Positions 26,348-33,795 of a stretch of DNA of 34,061 nt are shown piece by piece; position 1 is the stretch's first letter; each line of letters begins with the position of its first letter. The position numbers and the translations under genes are program-made. Under the pieces are notes generated by a model, which was given only the letters and a program-made list of their open reading frames with translations, ran no database searches and had not been told where the DNA came from. The stretch is from contig QMPQ01000009.1 in NCBI GenBank assembly GCA_003648635.1, forward strand, positions 1-34,061. The letters run 5' to 3'. The stretch is from Bacteroidota bacterium. Lineage in GTDB: Bacteria; Bacteroidota; Bacteroidia; Bacteroidales; GCA-2748055.

Positions 26348-26390
26348 CAATTGAAGGAAACAAAGTTCACCTTTGCCAAATTGTTAAAAA
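26341..26390. other. Long hairpin at the exporter operon end
   Basis: TTTTTAACAATT at 26341-26352 and AATTGTTAAAAA at 26379-26390 are perfect 12-bp inverted arms. Inside them CAAAG (26361-26365) and CTTTG (26371-26375) form a second short stem. The left arm contains the barrel stop codon. No T run follows on the plus strand, so termination is uncertain. The rest of the gap to 26463 shows no convincing promoter. Confidence 0.6.
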
Positions 26391-26463
26391 CTATCTCCCA
26401 CCCCCTAAGCTTTTTCATGTTTATTAGATGGTGTTCAATATACTATGCTATTAAAGCGCCGAT

Positions 26464-26889
26464 ATGAAAAAGCAAGACTCTAAAAAGACTGCTCCTATAA
26501 TGGGAATGCCAGACTATCAATGGAACAATCGTGTAGTATTAATCACCGAAGATGAGGAGGTGAATTTCTATTACCTGAAAACCCTTCTCCAAAGGGCAGA
26601 CGCCACAGTAATCCGTGCTAAAAACGGTAAAGAGGCCGTGGAGATAATCACAAAACACAAAGGAGGAATTGACCTGATCCTTATGGACCTCAATATGCCC
26701 GTGATGGATGGATATGAAGCCATGCGAATCATTAAATCGCGTCACCCTGCCATTCCCATTATTGCCCAGACTGCATACACCATGAACAATGATCGCCACC
26801 GTTGCCTCCAGGCAGGTTTTAATGACTATATCGCCAAACCAATTAACCGCTTGGCCCTCTATAGAATGGTCAATGAAAATCTCTCATGA
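26464..26889 (+). CDS. Single-domain response regulator
   Basis: At 141 residues this is a receiver domain with a short N-terminal extension (about 22 residues) and no output domain. The acidic pocket is Glu29-Asp30 in VVLITEDEE, the phospho-acceptor is Asp75 in LILMDLNMPVMDG, and the conserved Thr and Lys are in AQTAYT and YIAKPINR (Lys125). It could act as a phosphate sink, a phosphorelay shuttle or a partner-binding switch. The closest type is the receiver of hybrid kinases. Its stop overlaps the dtd start (ATGA at 26886-26889), so the two are translationally coupled. No cognate kinase is adjacent. Confidence 0.93.
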   Translation: MKKQDSKKTAPIMGMPDYQWNNRVVLITEDEEVNFYYLKTLLQRADATVIRAKNGKEAVEIITKHKGGIDLILMDLNMPVMDGYEAMRIIKSRHPAIPIIAQTAYTMNNDRHRCLQAGFNDYIAKPINRLALYRMVNENLS

Positions 26890-27338
26890 GAGCAGTTATT
26901 CAGAAAGTAACTCATGCTTCCATTATCATTGACCGGACCCTGACAAAGAAGATTGGTCCGGGGCTGGTTATCTTGCTGGGCATTGAAGAATCCGATGCCC
27001 CATCCGATATCGAATGGCTAAGTGGAAAAATTAGCCGACTGAGAATTTTTGATGATAAGGAGGGAATTATGAACCTCTCCATACAGGATGTGAAAGGCGA
27101 CATAATGATCATAAGCCAGTTTACCCTTCATGCAAGTACCAGGAAAGGCAATCGTCCGTCTTACATTAAAGCGGCTTCGCCAGAAACAGCGATCCCCCTG
27201 TATAAGGCATTTGTTAAGCAGATGCAACAGGACCTGGGTAAAGAAATTATTACTGGTGAATTTGGTGCCTATATGCAAGTGAACCTAAACAACGATGGAC
27301 CTGTTACCATAAGCATAGACACCAAAAACAGGGAATAA
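26886..27338 (+). CDS. dtd: D-aminoacyl-tRNA deacylase
   Basis: DTD removes D-amino acids, and glycine mischarged on tRNA-Ala, from tRNA. The 150 residues match the family length. The two active-site signatures are present: SQFTLHASTRKGNRPSY (SQxTL...KGxRPSF type) and NDGPVTI (the NxGPVT motif with the cross-subunit Gly-Pro). The opening MRAVIQKVTHASIIID is standard. It overlaps the response regulator by 4 bases and shares one base with the MazG-like start (TAATG). Confidence 0.97.
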   Translation: MRAVIQKVTHASIIIDRTLTKKIGPGLVILLGIEESDAPSDIEWLSGKISRLRIFDDKEGIMNLSIQDVKGDIMIISQFTLHASTRKGNRPSYIKAASPETAIPLYKAFVKQMQQDLGKEIITGEFGAYMQVNLNNDGPVTISIDTKNRE

Positions 27339-27685
27339 TGACCATAAAGGAAGCACAAGAAGCGGTAGACAAGTGGATATCCACCTATGGAGTCCGCTAT
27401 TTTAATGAGCTAACCAATATGGCCATCCTTACCGAGGAGGTGGGAGAGGTAGCAAGGATTATAGCCCGCACTTACGGGGAACAATCGAAAGGAAGAGCCG
27501 ATATAGAGACAGAGAACCTGGCCGATGAACTATCCGATGTAATGTTTGTCCTGGTCTGTCTGGCAAACCAGACTGGGATAGATCTGGAGCAAGCCTTCCA
27601 AAAAAATCTACAGAAAAAAACGTCCCGGGATTTTGAACGTCATCAACAAAATGATAAATTGAGGTACCCAAGACCCCGAACATGA
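27338..27685 (+). CDS. MazG-like nucleotide pyrophosphohydrolase
   Basis: A 115-residue all-helical protein of the MazG-like/dUTPase-2 superfamily, which hydrolyses nucleoside triphosphates to monophosphates and pyrophosphate, often as house-cleaning enzymes. The magnesium-binding motif is visible as Glu33-Glu34-x-x-Glu37 (TEEVGEV) and Asp63-Glu64-x-x-Asp67 (ADELSDVMF). It has a single MazG unit, unlike the two-domain MazG of enterobacteria. It overlaps deoC by 4 bases. The preferred nucleotide is unknown. Confidence 0.9.
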   Translation: MTIKEAQEAVDKWISTYGVRYFNELTNMAILTEEVGEVARIIARTYGEQSKGRADIETENLADELSDVMFVLVCLANQTGIDLEQAFQKNLQKKTSRDFERHQQNDKLRYPRPRT

Positions 27686-28554
27686 AAATCCTGTCCGATT
27701 TTGAATTGTCTGTAGATCCGGATGAAGTAAACTTACATCTGGAAAAATCAGCAGCAAGTATACCGCCTGGCAGCAATAAGGAGTTGTTAAAGCAGATTTT
27801 TGGTCTGATCGATCTCACCACCCTGAGTGAACAGGACAATATTGAAAATGTATCTCTGTTGTGTGACAGGGTGAACCAGCAGGTGGACGCATACCCGGAT
27901 ATGCCTTCCGTTGCTGCGATCTGTATCTACCCTGAACTGGTGGCTGTTGTTAAAGAAAAACTGGACAATCCCTTGATAAGTATTGCTTCGGTAGGAGGCG
28001 GGTTCCCTGCATCCCAAACCTTCACCAATATCAAGGTCATGGAGATAGAACAGGCCATCATACAAGGTGCCGAAGAGATTGATATTGTTATGCCGGTTGG
28101 CAAATTCCTGATAGACGATCTTGAATATGTGGATTACGAGATCCAGGTCATAAAACAACGTATAGGATCGGTTCACCTGAAGGTTATCCTGGAAACAGGG
28201 AGCCTGAAAGATCTATCCCACATTCGCAAAGCCTCCCTGCTTTCCATCGGTGCGGGTGCCGATTTTATCAAGACCTCCACAGGGAAGATTTCTCCCGGAG
28301 CTACTCCCGAGGCAATGGTAGTCATGTGCTGTGCCATCAGGGATTATTACAACCGTACGGGAAAGAAAATCGGAATCAAACCTGCAGGTGGAATTTCTGA
28401 CACCCGCACAGCGCTACTTTATTATCACATTGTAAAGGAAATTCTGGGCGAAGAGTGGCTCAACCGGGAACGGTTCAGAATTGGCGCAAGTAGGCTTGCA
28501 AACCGGATTTTAGGCGAATATTTTGACCAAGGGCCTGATTTTGGGTATTTCTGA
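27682..28554 (+). CDS. deoC: Deoxyribose-phosphate aldolase
   Basis: DeoC splits 2-deoxyribose-5-phosphate into glyceraldehyde-3-phosphate and acetaldehyde. The Schiff-base Lys197 is in DFIKTSTGK, the second active-site Lys is in GIKPAGGISD, and the catalytic Asp is in EEIDIVMPVGKF. The SVGGGFPASQT segment is also typical. At 290 residues it is longer than the common 220-260-residue forms because of about 50 extra N-terminal residues (LSVDPDEVNLHLEKSAAS), as seen in other Bacteroidota. It is the last gene of the overlapping dtd, MazG-like, deoC series. Confidence 0.96.
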   Translation: MKILSDFELSVDPDEVNLHLEKSAASIPPGSNKELLKQIFGLIDLTTLSEQDNIENVSLLCDRVNQQVDAYPDMPSVAAICIYPELVAVVKEKLDNPLISIASVGGGFPASQTFTNIKVMEIEQAIIQGAEEIDIVMPVGKFLIDDLEYVDYEIQVIKQRIGSVHLKVILETGSLKDLSHIRKASLLSIGAGADFIKTSTGKISPGATPEAMVVMCCAIRDYYNRTGKKIGIKPAGGISDTRTALLYYHIVKEILGEEWLNRERFRIGASRLANRILGEYFDQGPDFGYF

Positions 28555-28578
28555 CAATGTTTGGTAGGATGAATTCCG

Positions 28579-28586
28579 TATATTTG
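28579..28586 (+). promoter_or_regulatory. Candidate -7 element in the deoC downstream region
   Basis: TATATTTG at 28579-28586 matches TAnnTTTG. A TTTG at 28560-28563 could serve as -33, but the 15-base spacing is shorter than usual. There is no open reading frame behind it on the plus strand before a terminator-like stem, so it would drive a short non-coding transcript. Confidence 0.4.
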
Positions 28587-28591
28587 TTAAA

Positions 28592-28703
28592 TAGAATTGA
28601 CGTTCTTACAAATACTGATAGCGGTTCGATATAAATTCCATTCTCATAGAGACGGGTTGAATTCCATGGCTTTTTTTCTTCAATATCGGACCGCTATTTT
28701 TTT
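28592..28703 (+). ncRNA. Candidate small RNA between deoC and the TPR gene
   Basis: A transcript from the TATATTTG element would be about 110 bases and contain a closing stem of 15 pairs (ATAGCGGTTCGATAT at 28618-28632 with ATATCGGACCGCTAT at 28683-28697, one G-U). Inside lies a second stem AATTC/GAATT (28634-28638 and 28659-28663), topped by TCTC/GAGA (28642-28645 and 28649-28652). An unpaired 3' side of about 19 bases is rich in pyrimidines. It ends in a T run. A closing stem, a wide bulge and a top hairpin recall 6S-type RNAs, but I cannot assign a family. It could also be just an unusual terminator of deoC. Confidence 0.35.
28618..28703 (+). terminator. Terminator-like stem with T run after deoC
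   Basis: The 15-bp stem described in the small-RNA entry is followed by seven T at 28697-28703. The 50-base loop is long for a simple terminator. The stop codon of the convergent TPR gene lies inside the T run. Confidence 0.6.
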
Positions 28704-30930
28704 ATTTCATTAAACGGTAGTGAAGATAATCGAGCATCAGGGGAATATCCTTCTGATTGATTCCGTTTTCGACCAGTATGGACCGGTCATCTTGCATGGT
28801 CTTCAGAAAATCCTCCATTTCAAAATTCAGGTCCCTTAAGGATTGGACATATAGCTCCACAGCATCTCTCTTATTGCCCAGGGCCCACTGCAAGTGTCCA
28901 TAATTGATATAGTCGTAATACCCGGGCTTCCCATCAAATATCCTCGTAAAATACTTGTCAGCTTTTTTAAGCTCCCCCAATGCAAAGTAGCACCAGGCAA
29001 TGGGCCGTAGTATATGTGGATTTCCGGGGTTCAGATATTCAATTTTAAAATAGTTCTTCAGGGCAGTGTCGTAAGAGCCAAGTTTCAGATGACAAAATCC
29101 GATCAGTGATTCGATGGTCTGATCATCGGGCTGCAGTACCGAAGCTTTTTCATATACCTCCAGAGCGTCCTTGTACTCCCCATATTTTCGATAACATATG
29201 CCCAGATTCTTCAGGGTCCAAAGATTTAGTTCCCCGCTTAAGCCGATTCGCTGGTAAAAGCCAACAGCCTCCCGGAAATTCCCCATTTTCTGCAAACAAT
29301 AGCCTGCTTTCTCCAGCAGTTCCCTGTCATTGGCCTGCTTCTCCAGCAACATCTGAAAAATATCGAGCGCTTCCTCAAAATGGTCCTTCTCAAAAAGATA
29401 CTCAGCAATGTTCCTGGTGATGGAATCGTCTTCAACAAGTTGTGCAAAGAAGTCGGATCGGTACAGATCCAGTTTCCCCCCGAAAACATCTTCAAATTCA
29501 TTCTTAAAAGGAGAAATCTTAAAGAAGCGGTATAGATCCTGGATGTACTGGATAAATACTGTTCTTGTTGTAAAATCGCCCGAAGTCAGCTTTTCGTCTT
29601 CCAGCATCTCCTGCATACCCTCCATCTCCATTAAGAAGGCGGTGGAAAGCATCTTTTTCTGTTCCTCAGGCAGAAATCGCAGGTTGAAGATAAAACTGTA
29701 CTTATCACTGTTGCAGAGAAAGGGCGTTTTCTTCAGTCCGTCAACGAATATATCAGGATCAAAAGTGTCGGTTCGTGAAGCATAAATCTCCTCCAGATCT
29801 GGATTTTCCTTATGAAAGGGAACCAACCAGTTGGTCAGTTCATTGAAAAAGGGGAATTGTTTCAGGTGGGCAAAGGTGGTCATATAGACATCGGCCCCCT
29901 CCATCTGTAATTTCATAAACTCATCCACCTTCCTGTAAAGATCATCCGATTCACTGAACATGGACTCCCAATCAGGGTTCCTTCCCTCCTCCAGCAATTC
30001 CTCCCGGATATCATCCATCTTCAGCTTGTCCTCCAACTTAGGCTTGAGCTTGGCCATTTCGGGCATCAGATCCTCCTGCAGCTTCCTGCCGATCTCCAGG
30101 GTATCCCTGGTCCGGATCAGCTGCAAAGCAATTTTTTCAAGGTTCTGCGCCAGATTCAGTTCTTCATTAATTAGCTTCAGGCGGTGAATGATATTGGGGT
30201 AAAATTCTACCCTCTTATCGTATTGATAAAGCAGAATGACCAATGCCACCAGCGCTCTGGCTGAAACTTCCTGATCCTCTTCCCCGGCAAAATCGATGAG
30301 GCGGTGAACCTTATCTTCATCCCAGTATCTTAATCCTGAAAGCAGGATGCCACTGATGTAAAGCGCCTTCTCATGCCATAGAAAATCCCGGCAGGAAATA
30401 ATAGCAGCCGAGAGGCTATTCTCAGCTTCACTATAGCGATTGCTTAACCAGAGATGCCTGAAGATTTCGGCCGACAGCTTCCGGCGCCGCTCATCATCAG
30501 CTTCAGGAGATACCCTTCCCTCGTCAATCATTTCATCCAGCTCTCTTTTAAAGCTCAGATCATCCATGGTCTCAATCACCCGTATTCCGGTCAGTTCCTG
30601 CTGCCGGTCCACTTCCCGCTTTAAAATATAAGTATGCCATCCGGAATGATTATCCATCAGGCGGTCCTTCACCCTGTCGGCCAGTTCCAGAATGGAGGTC
30701 AATAATTTATGATAAACCTTGTCACGCTCAGGATCCTGAACGCCTTCCAGCATATAGTTGAGCATCTGTTCATAGGTATGCTCCAGGTGCTCCTGCTGAA
30801 TAAAAAAGTCACTATACCCCGATTCAGCCACCATCTTTTTGAGCACGTCCAGGGCATCCTTCACCCTTCTGGTCGAGACCAGGTGACAGAGCTGTTTATA
30901 CAGCTTCTTTATTTTGCTGACATTAATCAT
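28702..30930 (-). CDS. Tetratricopeptide-repeat protein
   Basis: A 742-residue cytoplasmic protein with no signal peptide or membrane helix. The C-terminal third shows successive TPR units (ALDIFQMLLEKQANDRELLE, then LKNLGICYRKYGEYKDALEV, then IGFCHLKLGSYDTALKNYFK, then AWCYFALGELKKADKYFTRI). The N-terminal two thirds are helical and acidic without a recognised motif. TPR domains bind protein partners; no enzyme activity is indicated. The gene starts 79 bases after the DsrE-like stop, with a weak GATATTTG promoter-like element on the minus strand at about 30956-30963. It may be expressed separately from the upstream operon. Confidence 0.85.
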   Translation of the reverse strand: MINVSKIKKLYKQLCHLVSTRRVKDALDVLKKMVAESGYSDFFIQQEHLEHTYEQMLNYMLEGVQDPERDKVYHKLLTSILELADRVKDRLMDNHSGWHTYILKREVDRQQELTGIRVIETMDDLSFKRELDEMIDEGRVSPEADDERRRKLSAEIFRHLWLSNRYSEAENSLSAAIISCRDFLWHEKALYISGILLSGLRYWDEDKVHRLIDFAGEEDQEVSARALVALVILLYQYDKRVEFYPNIIHRLKLINEELNLAQNLEKIALQLIRTRDTLEIGRKLQEDLMPEMAKLKPKLEDKLKMDDIREELLEEGRNPDWESMFSESDDLYRKVDEFMKLQMEGADVYMTTFAHLKQFPFFNELTNWLVPFHKENPDLEEIYASRTDTFDPDIFVDGLKKTPFLCNSDKYSFIFNLRFLPEEQKKMLSTAFLMEMEGMQEMLEDEKLTSGDFTTRTVFIQYIQDLYRFFKISPFKNEFEDVFGGKLDLYRSDFFAQLVEDDSITRNIAEYLFEKDHFEEALDIFQMLLEKQANDRELLEKAGYCLQKMGNFREAVGFYQRIGLSGELNLWTLKNLGICYRKYGEYKDALEVYEKASVLQPDDQTIESLIGFCHLKLGSYDTALKNYFKIEYLNPGNPHILRPIAWCYFALGELKKADKYFTRIFDGKPGYYDYINYGHLQWALGNKRDAVELYVQSLRDLNFEMEDFLKTMQDDRSILVENGINQKDIPLMLDYLHYRLMK

Positions 30931-31009
30931 CTACTTGAGATTTCAGCATATTGTCCAAATATCAAGCCATGGGTTCCAGACAGACAGAATGGCAGATAGG
31001 GTCGGGTTC

Positions 31010-31444
31010 CTAATAGGTAAGAACGTGGTATCCACTCTTCAAATAATTGCTAAGAGGGACGCCCATCCCTTTCACATCGATCCCCAGAGCCTTTAGCTCA
31101 TCGGTAACACCAAGCATGTTGGAACAGGATATACAGGCCTCCAGGATCACACCATCTTTGATCATGACCTTCACCTTTTCCTGAAGATCCTCATTTTCGG
31201 CCAGCAGCCTGGAGGATGAACCCCAGACAATTAGCACCACTTCATCAAACCATCCGTTTCGTTGGGCTGCATGTGTATACATCAGGCACGATTTTTCAGC
31301 CACATCAGGGTCACCTGACACCCATAATACAGCCAGCTTCTCTTTTTTAGTCTCCATATCCTGTGCTTTAACTTCCAATGGAAGAATCATCAGCATACAA
31401 GTTAAGACAAAGAGATGAATGGAAATAAGTTCTAGTCTAAGCAT
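31010..31444 (-). CDS. Periplasmic DsrE-family protein
   Basis: A 144-residue protein with a signal peptide (about 1-27, ending LEVKAQ). The mature part fits the DsrE/DsrF-like fold: KLAVLWVSGDPDVAEKSCLMYTHAA, the strand EVVLIVWGSSSRLLAEN, KVKVMIKDGVILEACISCSNMLGV with two Cys, and the terminal GVPLSNYLKSGYHVLTY. DsrE relatives handle persulfide sulfur or interact with thiol carriers; exported forms are common in Bacteroidota but poorly characterised. It lies 17 bases after the carboxypeptidase-regulatory-domain gene and is the third gene behind an ECF-type promoter. Confidence 0.85.
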   Translation of the reverse strand: MLRLELISIHLFVLTCMLMILPLEVKAQDMETKKEKLAVLWVSGDPDVAEKSCLMYTHAAQRNGWFDEVVLIVWGSSSRLLAENEDLQEKVKVMIKDGVILEACISCSNMLGVTDELKALGIDVKGMGVPLSNYLKSGYHVLTY

Positions 31445-31461
31445 ATATCAATCTTTGGTTT

Positions 31462-32445
31462 CTAATCTGGAGAGTATTCATATGGCAGCCAGTCAGCGAT
31501 CCGCGCCATCGACATATAACCGTACCACACGATGGCTTCTGGTTCGAAGAAGCCATCCCTGGCAAAATACACACTCGGGGCCCGAAAGGAAACAGTAGTC
31601 AGATGGTAATCGTAAGCGATTTCAAGGTTTCTGGGGTAGGTAAAATACTTATTCCCCTGAACATCTATATGCACAAAATCAGTATAGTCCAGTGGGACGA
31701 TACCTTCCACCTCCTGCAATCTGAATCCTTCCCTTGAAAGCTTATTTAACCAGAGTGCGCTAAAAAAATGACTGCACGAACCCTTGTAAGTCTTTTTCCG
31801 CCTTCCAGCATACTCCTTTCTGCTTTGTCCTTCGGCAGCCAAATCCATGTTGAAAACGATGTTTCCGGAGAAGGAAGTTGTTTTATGCACTTTGTCAAAT
31901 TCAAACTTATCCAGGTAGTAGGTAAGCTGGTAGCCCAGTGCATTGTTGAGGATCACCAGCGGCTCACGGGCAATAGCTTTAAGTGTGTCACGATTTGTGT
32001 GGTAATTGAATGTTACGACTTCCTCATTCATGATTATACATTCCTTGGCATTCCTGCTACGCCCTAAAAATTCATCCTTAAAAGTCTTCATGCAACGTTC
32101 TCTCTCTTTGGTCAAGGATTTGGACTCAATGGATACTTCTACGATCTCATATACGGCCTTTTTCAGGTTTACTTCATAATATTTCCCTGCTATTAAAGAA
32201 CTCAAAGCTTTACTACGATAACCTACAGCGCTAATTTGAAGCGCCCGGTTGACCTGTGATGTCACATCCAATTCAAACTCACCATTGGCATTGGTGCTGG
32301 TTCCCAGAAAGGTCCCGTTAATGTATACAGACGCATAATCCACAGGCTTTTTCGTTTCATGGTCCAGAACCCTGCCACGAACTACCTGGCCGAAAATAAG
32401 AAGTGGAATAGTGGAGAGAAGCAATAGCAGAAGTAGTTTCTTCAT
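31462..32445 (-). CDS. Carboxypeptidase-regulatory-like domain protein
   Basis: I chose the ATG at 32445, giving 327 residues and a clean signal peptide (MKKLLLLLLLSTIPLLIFGQ). An upstream ATG at 32460 would add only five residues. Residues about 20-100 form a CarboxypepD_reg-like beta sandwich: VVRGRVLDHETKKPVDYASVYINGTFLGTSTNANGEFEL, then LQISAVGYRSKAL. This is the same N-terminal domain as in many SusC/TonB-dependent proteins, but no barrel or plug follows. The remaining 220 residues are mixed alpha/beta with charged segments and resemble other Bacteroidota proteins of unknown function. Location is probably periplasmic or surface-associated. It is the middle gene of the DUF4395-DsrE operon. 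Confidence 0.85.
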   Translation of the reverse strand: MKKLLLLLLLSTIPLLIFGQVVRGRVLDHETKKPVDYASVYINGTFLGTSTNANGEFELDVTSQVNRALQISAVGYRSKALSSLIAGKYYEVNLKKAVYEIVEVSIESKSLTKERERCMKTFKDEFLGRSRNAKECIIMNEEVVTFNYHTNRDTLKAIAREPLVILNNALGYQLTYYLDKFEFDKVHKTTSFSGNIVFNMDLAAEGQSRKEYAGRRKKTYKGSCSHFFSALWLNKLSREGFRLQEVEGIVPLDYTDFVHIDVQGNKYFTYPRNLEIAYDYHLTTVSFRAPSVYFARDGFFEPEAIVWYGYMSMARIADWLPYEYSPD

Positions 32446-32475
32446 ATTCAAAACTACCATTTTCTCCCAAACAAA

Positions 32476-32934
32476 TCAATCCTGGTTTTTCCTGACCAGG
32501 GGATAAACCACTATAGTATATAACCAGCAACCCATGCAGAAATTTAGTCCGCACTCCAGGAATGCAAACAGTACCAGTACACTACCGGAAATATATGCCA
32601 GTAAAGGAAAATGCAGCAGTGCCCCAAGTGTGGTGATCGTTGTAATAATAAAACCAATCCTTGCAGCAAACATTTTTGGAGCTTTATCAATTAAAACCGC
32701 TTTAGTACCTATAAGCTTAACAAACAGGTGAGCCAGGTAGCTCAAAGGACTGTAGCTTAGTTTAGTAAATGCTCTGATAAAAAAGTCAACCACCAGCAGG
32801 GCAGGAAAGAGTGCAATTCCTGTTACAAAATATGCACCCATCATAAAAACCACACCCAGGGCAGTAACCCTGACCCGATTTTCATCCACGCGCTCCGGGG
32901 ATACCGGACATATAAGTTGTGTAACTAATTTCAT
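32476..32934 (-). CDS. DUF4395 membrane protein
   Basis: A 152-residue inner-membrane protein. It opens ICPVSPERVDENRVRVTALGVV, the standard start of DUF4395, and has about four membrane helices: GVVFMMGAYFVTGIALFPAL, a second after LLVVDFFIR, ARIGFIITTITTLGALLHFP and SVLVLFAFLECGLNFCMGCWLY. The final FLECGLNFCMGCWLY carries three Cys near the membrane face, which suggests thiol or disulfide chemistry. DUF4395 genes often neighbour rhodanese, thioredoxin-like or DsrE genes, and here a DsrE gene is two genes downstream. It is the first gene behind the ECF-type promoter at 32969-32994. Confidence 0.88.
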   Translation of the reverse strand: MKLVTQLICPVSPERVDENRVRVTALGVVFMMGAYFVTGIALFPALLVVDFFIRAFTKLSYSPLSYLAHLFVKLIGTKAVLIDKAPKMFAARIGFIITTITTLGALLHFPLLAYISGSVLVLFAFLECGLNFCMGCWLYTIVVYPLVRKNQD

Positions 32935-32968
32935 GTCCTCATTTTTTTATTGCTATTGTACATCATTA

Positions 32969-32994
32969 GACGATGGAGTGCAACAATCCTTACA
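32969..32994 (-). promoter_or_regulatory. ECF-sigma-type promoter of the DUF4395 operon
   Basis: On the minus strand TGTAAG (32994-32989) and CGTC (32972-32969, in CGTCTAA) are separated by exactly 16 bases, the same spacing as before the ECF sigma gene. The start codon at 32934 is about 35 bases downstream of the -10 element. The rest of the 156-base intergenic stretch (32935-33090), which also carries the start region of the plus-strand gene at 33091, shows no other clear signal. Confidence 0.6.
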
Positions 32995-33090
32995 CTTTCA
33001 AAAAACGCACAAAAATAATAAGGATTACATCCGCAAACCTCGCTCTGCTTAATTTAGGACTATTTTAACAAATTCCTGTATATTCACCAG

Positions 33091-33795
33091 ATGCGAGAAC
33101 TGCTCAAAACCTATGATACTTTCATAGACCTTTCATTGATCCGTATCGATCCTGGAGCTTTGCTCCGTCTGCTTGGTGAGCAAGAGGGGATGATTGATGT
33201 ACATACGACTGGACTTGTGGAAAAATATATCACCGAATGCCTGCGGATCAGCTCCCCTGCAGGAGCTTTTGTACTTACAGAAGCACTTGAATCCTCATCC
33301 GTCGAGGAGTTAGCCATCCCGGGGCTAGTCTTTGATTCAGGCAAGATTATTCATAAGATGTTGCGGCATTCTGAAAAATATGCTCTGTTCGTGGTTACTG
33401 CCGGCTCCGAAGCGGCTTACCTGGCCAGATCTCTGATCGCGGAGGGAAACTACCTGGATGGGTATATAGTTGATCTGTTGGCTTCGGCCCTGGTTGACTC
33501 AGCAGCAGACCAGATACAGGAGCAGGTCCGGAACCTGGCGAAAGAACTTGGATTGCATATTACCAACCGTTATAGTCCTGGTTATTGTTCATGGAACGTG
33601 GAGGAACAACAAAAACTATTTAGCCTGTTTCCAAAGGGCACTTGCGGCATCTCCCTTTCAGAATCATCCCTGATGAGCCCTGTAAAATCCCTTAGCGGGA
33701 TCATAGGCATTGGGGCTGAAGTAAAATACAGGGAATATACCTGTGAGATCTGTCCCATGCTTAACTGCCAGTTCCGGAAAGTCGGTAATCAGTAG
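33091..33795 (+). CDS. Stand-alone methionine synthase activation-domain protein
   Basis: A 234-residue protein related to the C-terminal reactivation domain of cobalamin-dependent methionine synthase MetH, which binds S-adenosylmethionine and remethylates oxidised cobalamin. Visible signs are the SAM-binding RxxxGY motif (RYSPGYCSW, Arg160-Tyr165) and GISLSESSLMSPVKSLSGIIGIG, the usual family segment. The C-terminal YTCEICPMLNCQFR has three Cys that could bind a metal or cluster. No MetH catalytic domains are attached, so it must act on a separate corrinoid protein or a split MetH. No corrinoid gene is nearby. Its stop overlaps the convergent sulfatase end by 7 bases. Confidence 0.85.
   Translation: MRELLKTYDTFIDLSLIRIDPGALLRLLGEQEGMIDVHTTGLVEKYITECLRISSPAGAFVLTEALESSSVEELAIPGLVFDSGKIIHKMLRHSEKYALFVVTAGSEAAYLARSLIAEGNYLDGYIVDLLASALVDSAADQIQEQVRNLAKELGLHITNRYSPGYCSWNVEEQQKLFSLFPKGTCGISLSESSLMSPVKSLSGIIGIGAEVKYREYTCEICPMLNCQFRKVGNQ

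Noticed and set aside
30931-31009. Repeated GGAACCC and CCAT/ATGG pairing as a terminator between the DsrE and TPR genes
   Set aside because: The arms are too short and no T run follows.
33079-33086. TATATTCA as a promoter of the gene at 33091
   Set aside because: It deviates from TAnnTTTG at two of the four key 3' positions and has no good -33 partner; a promoter is expected here but not shown.
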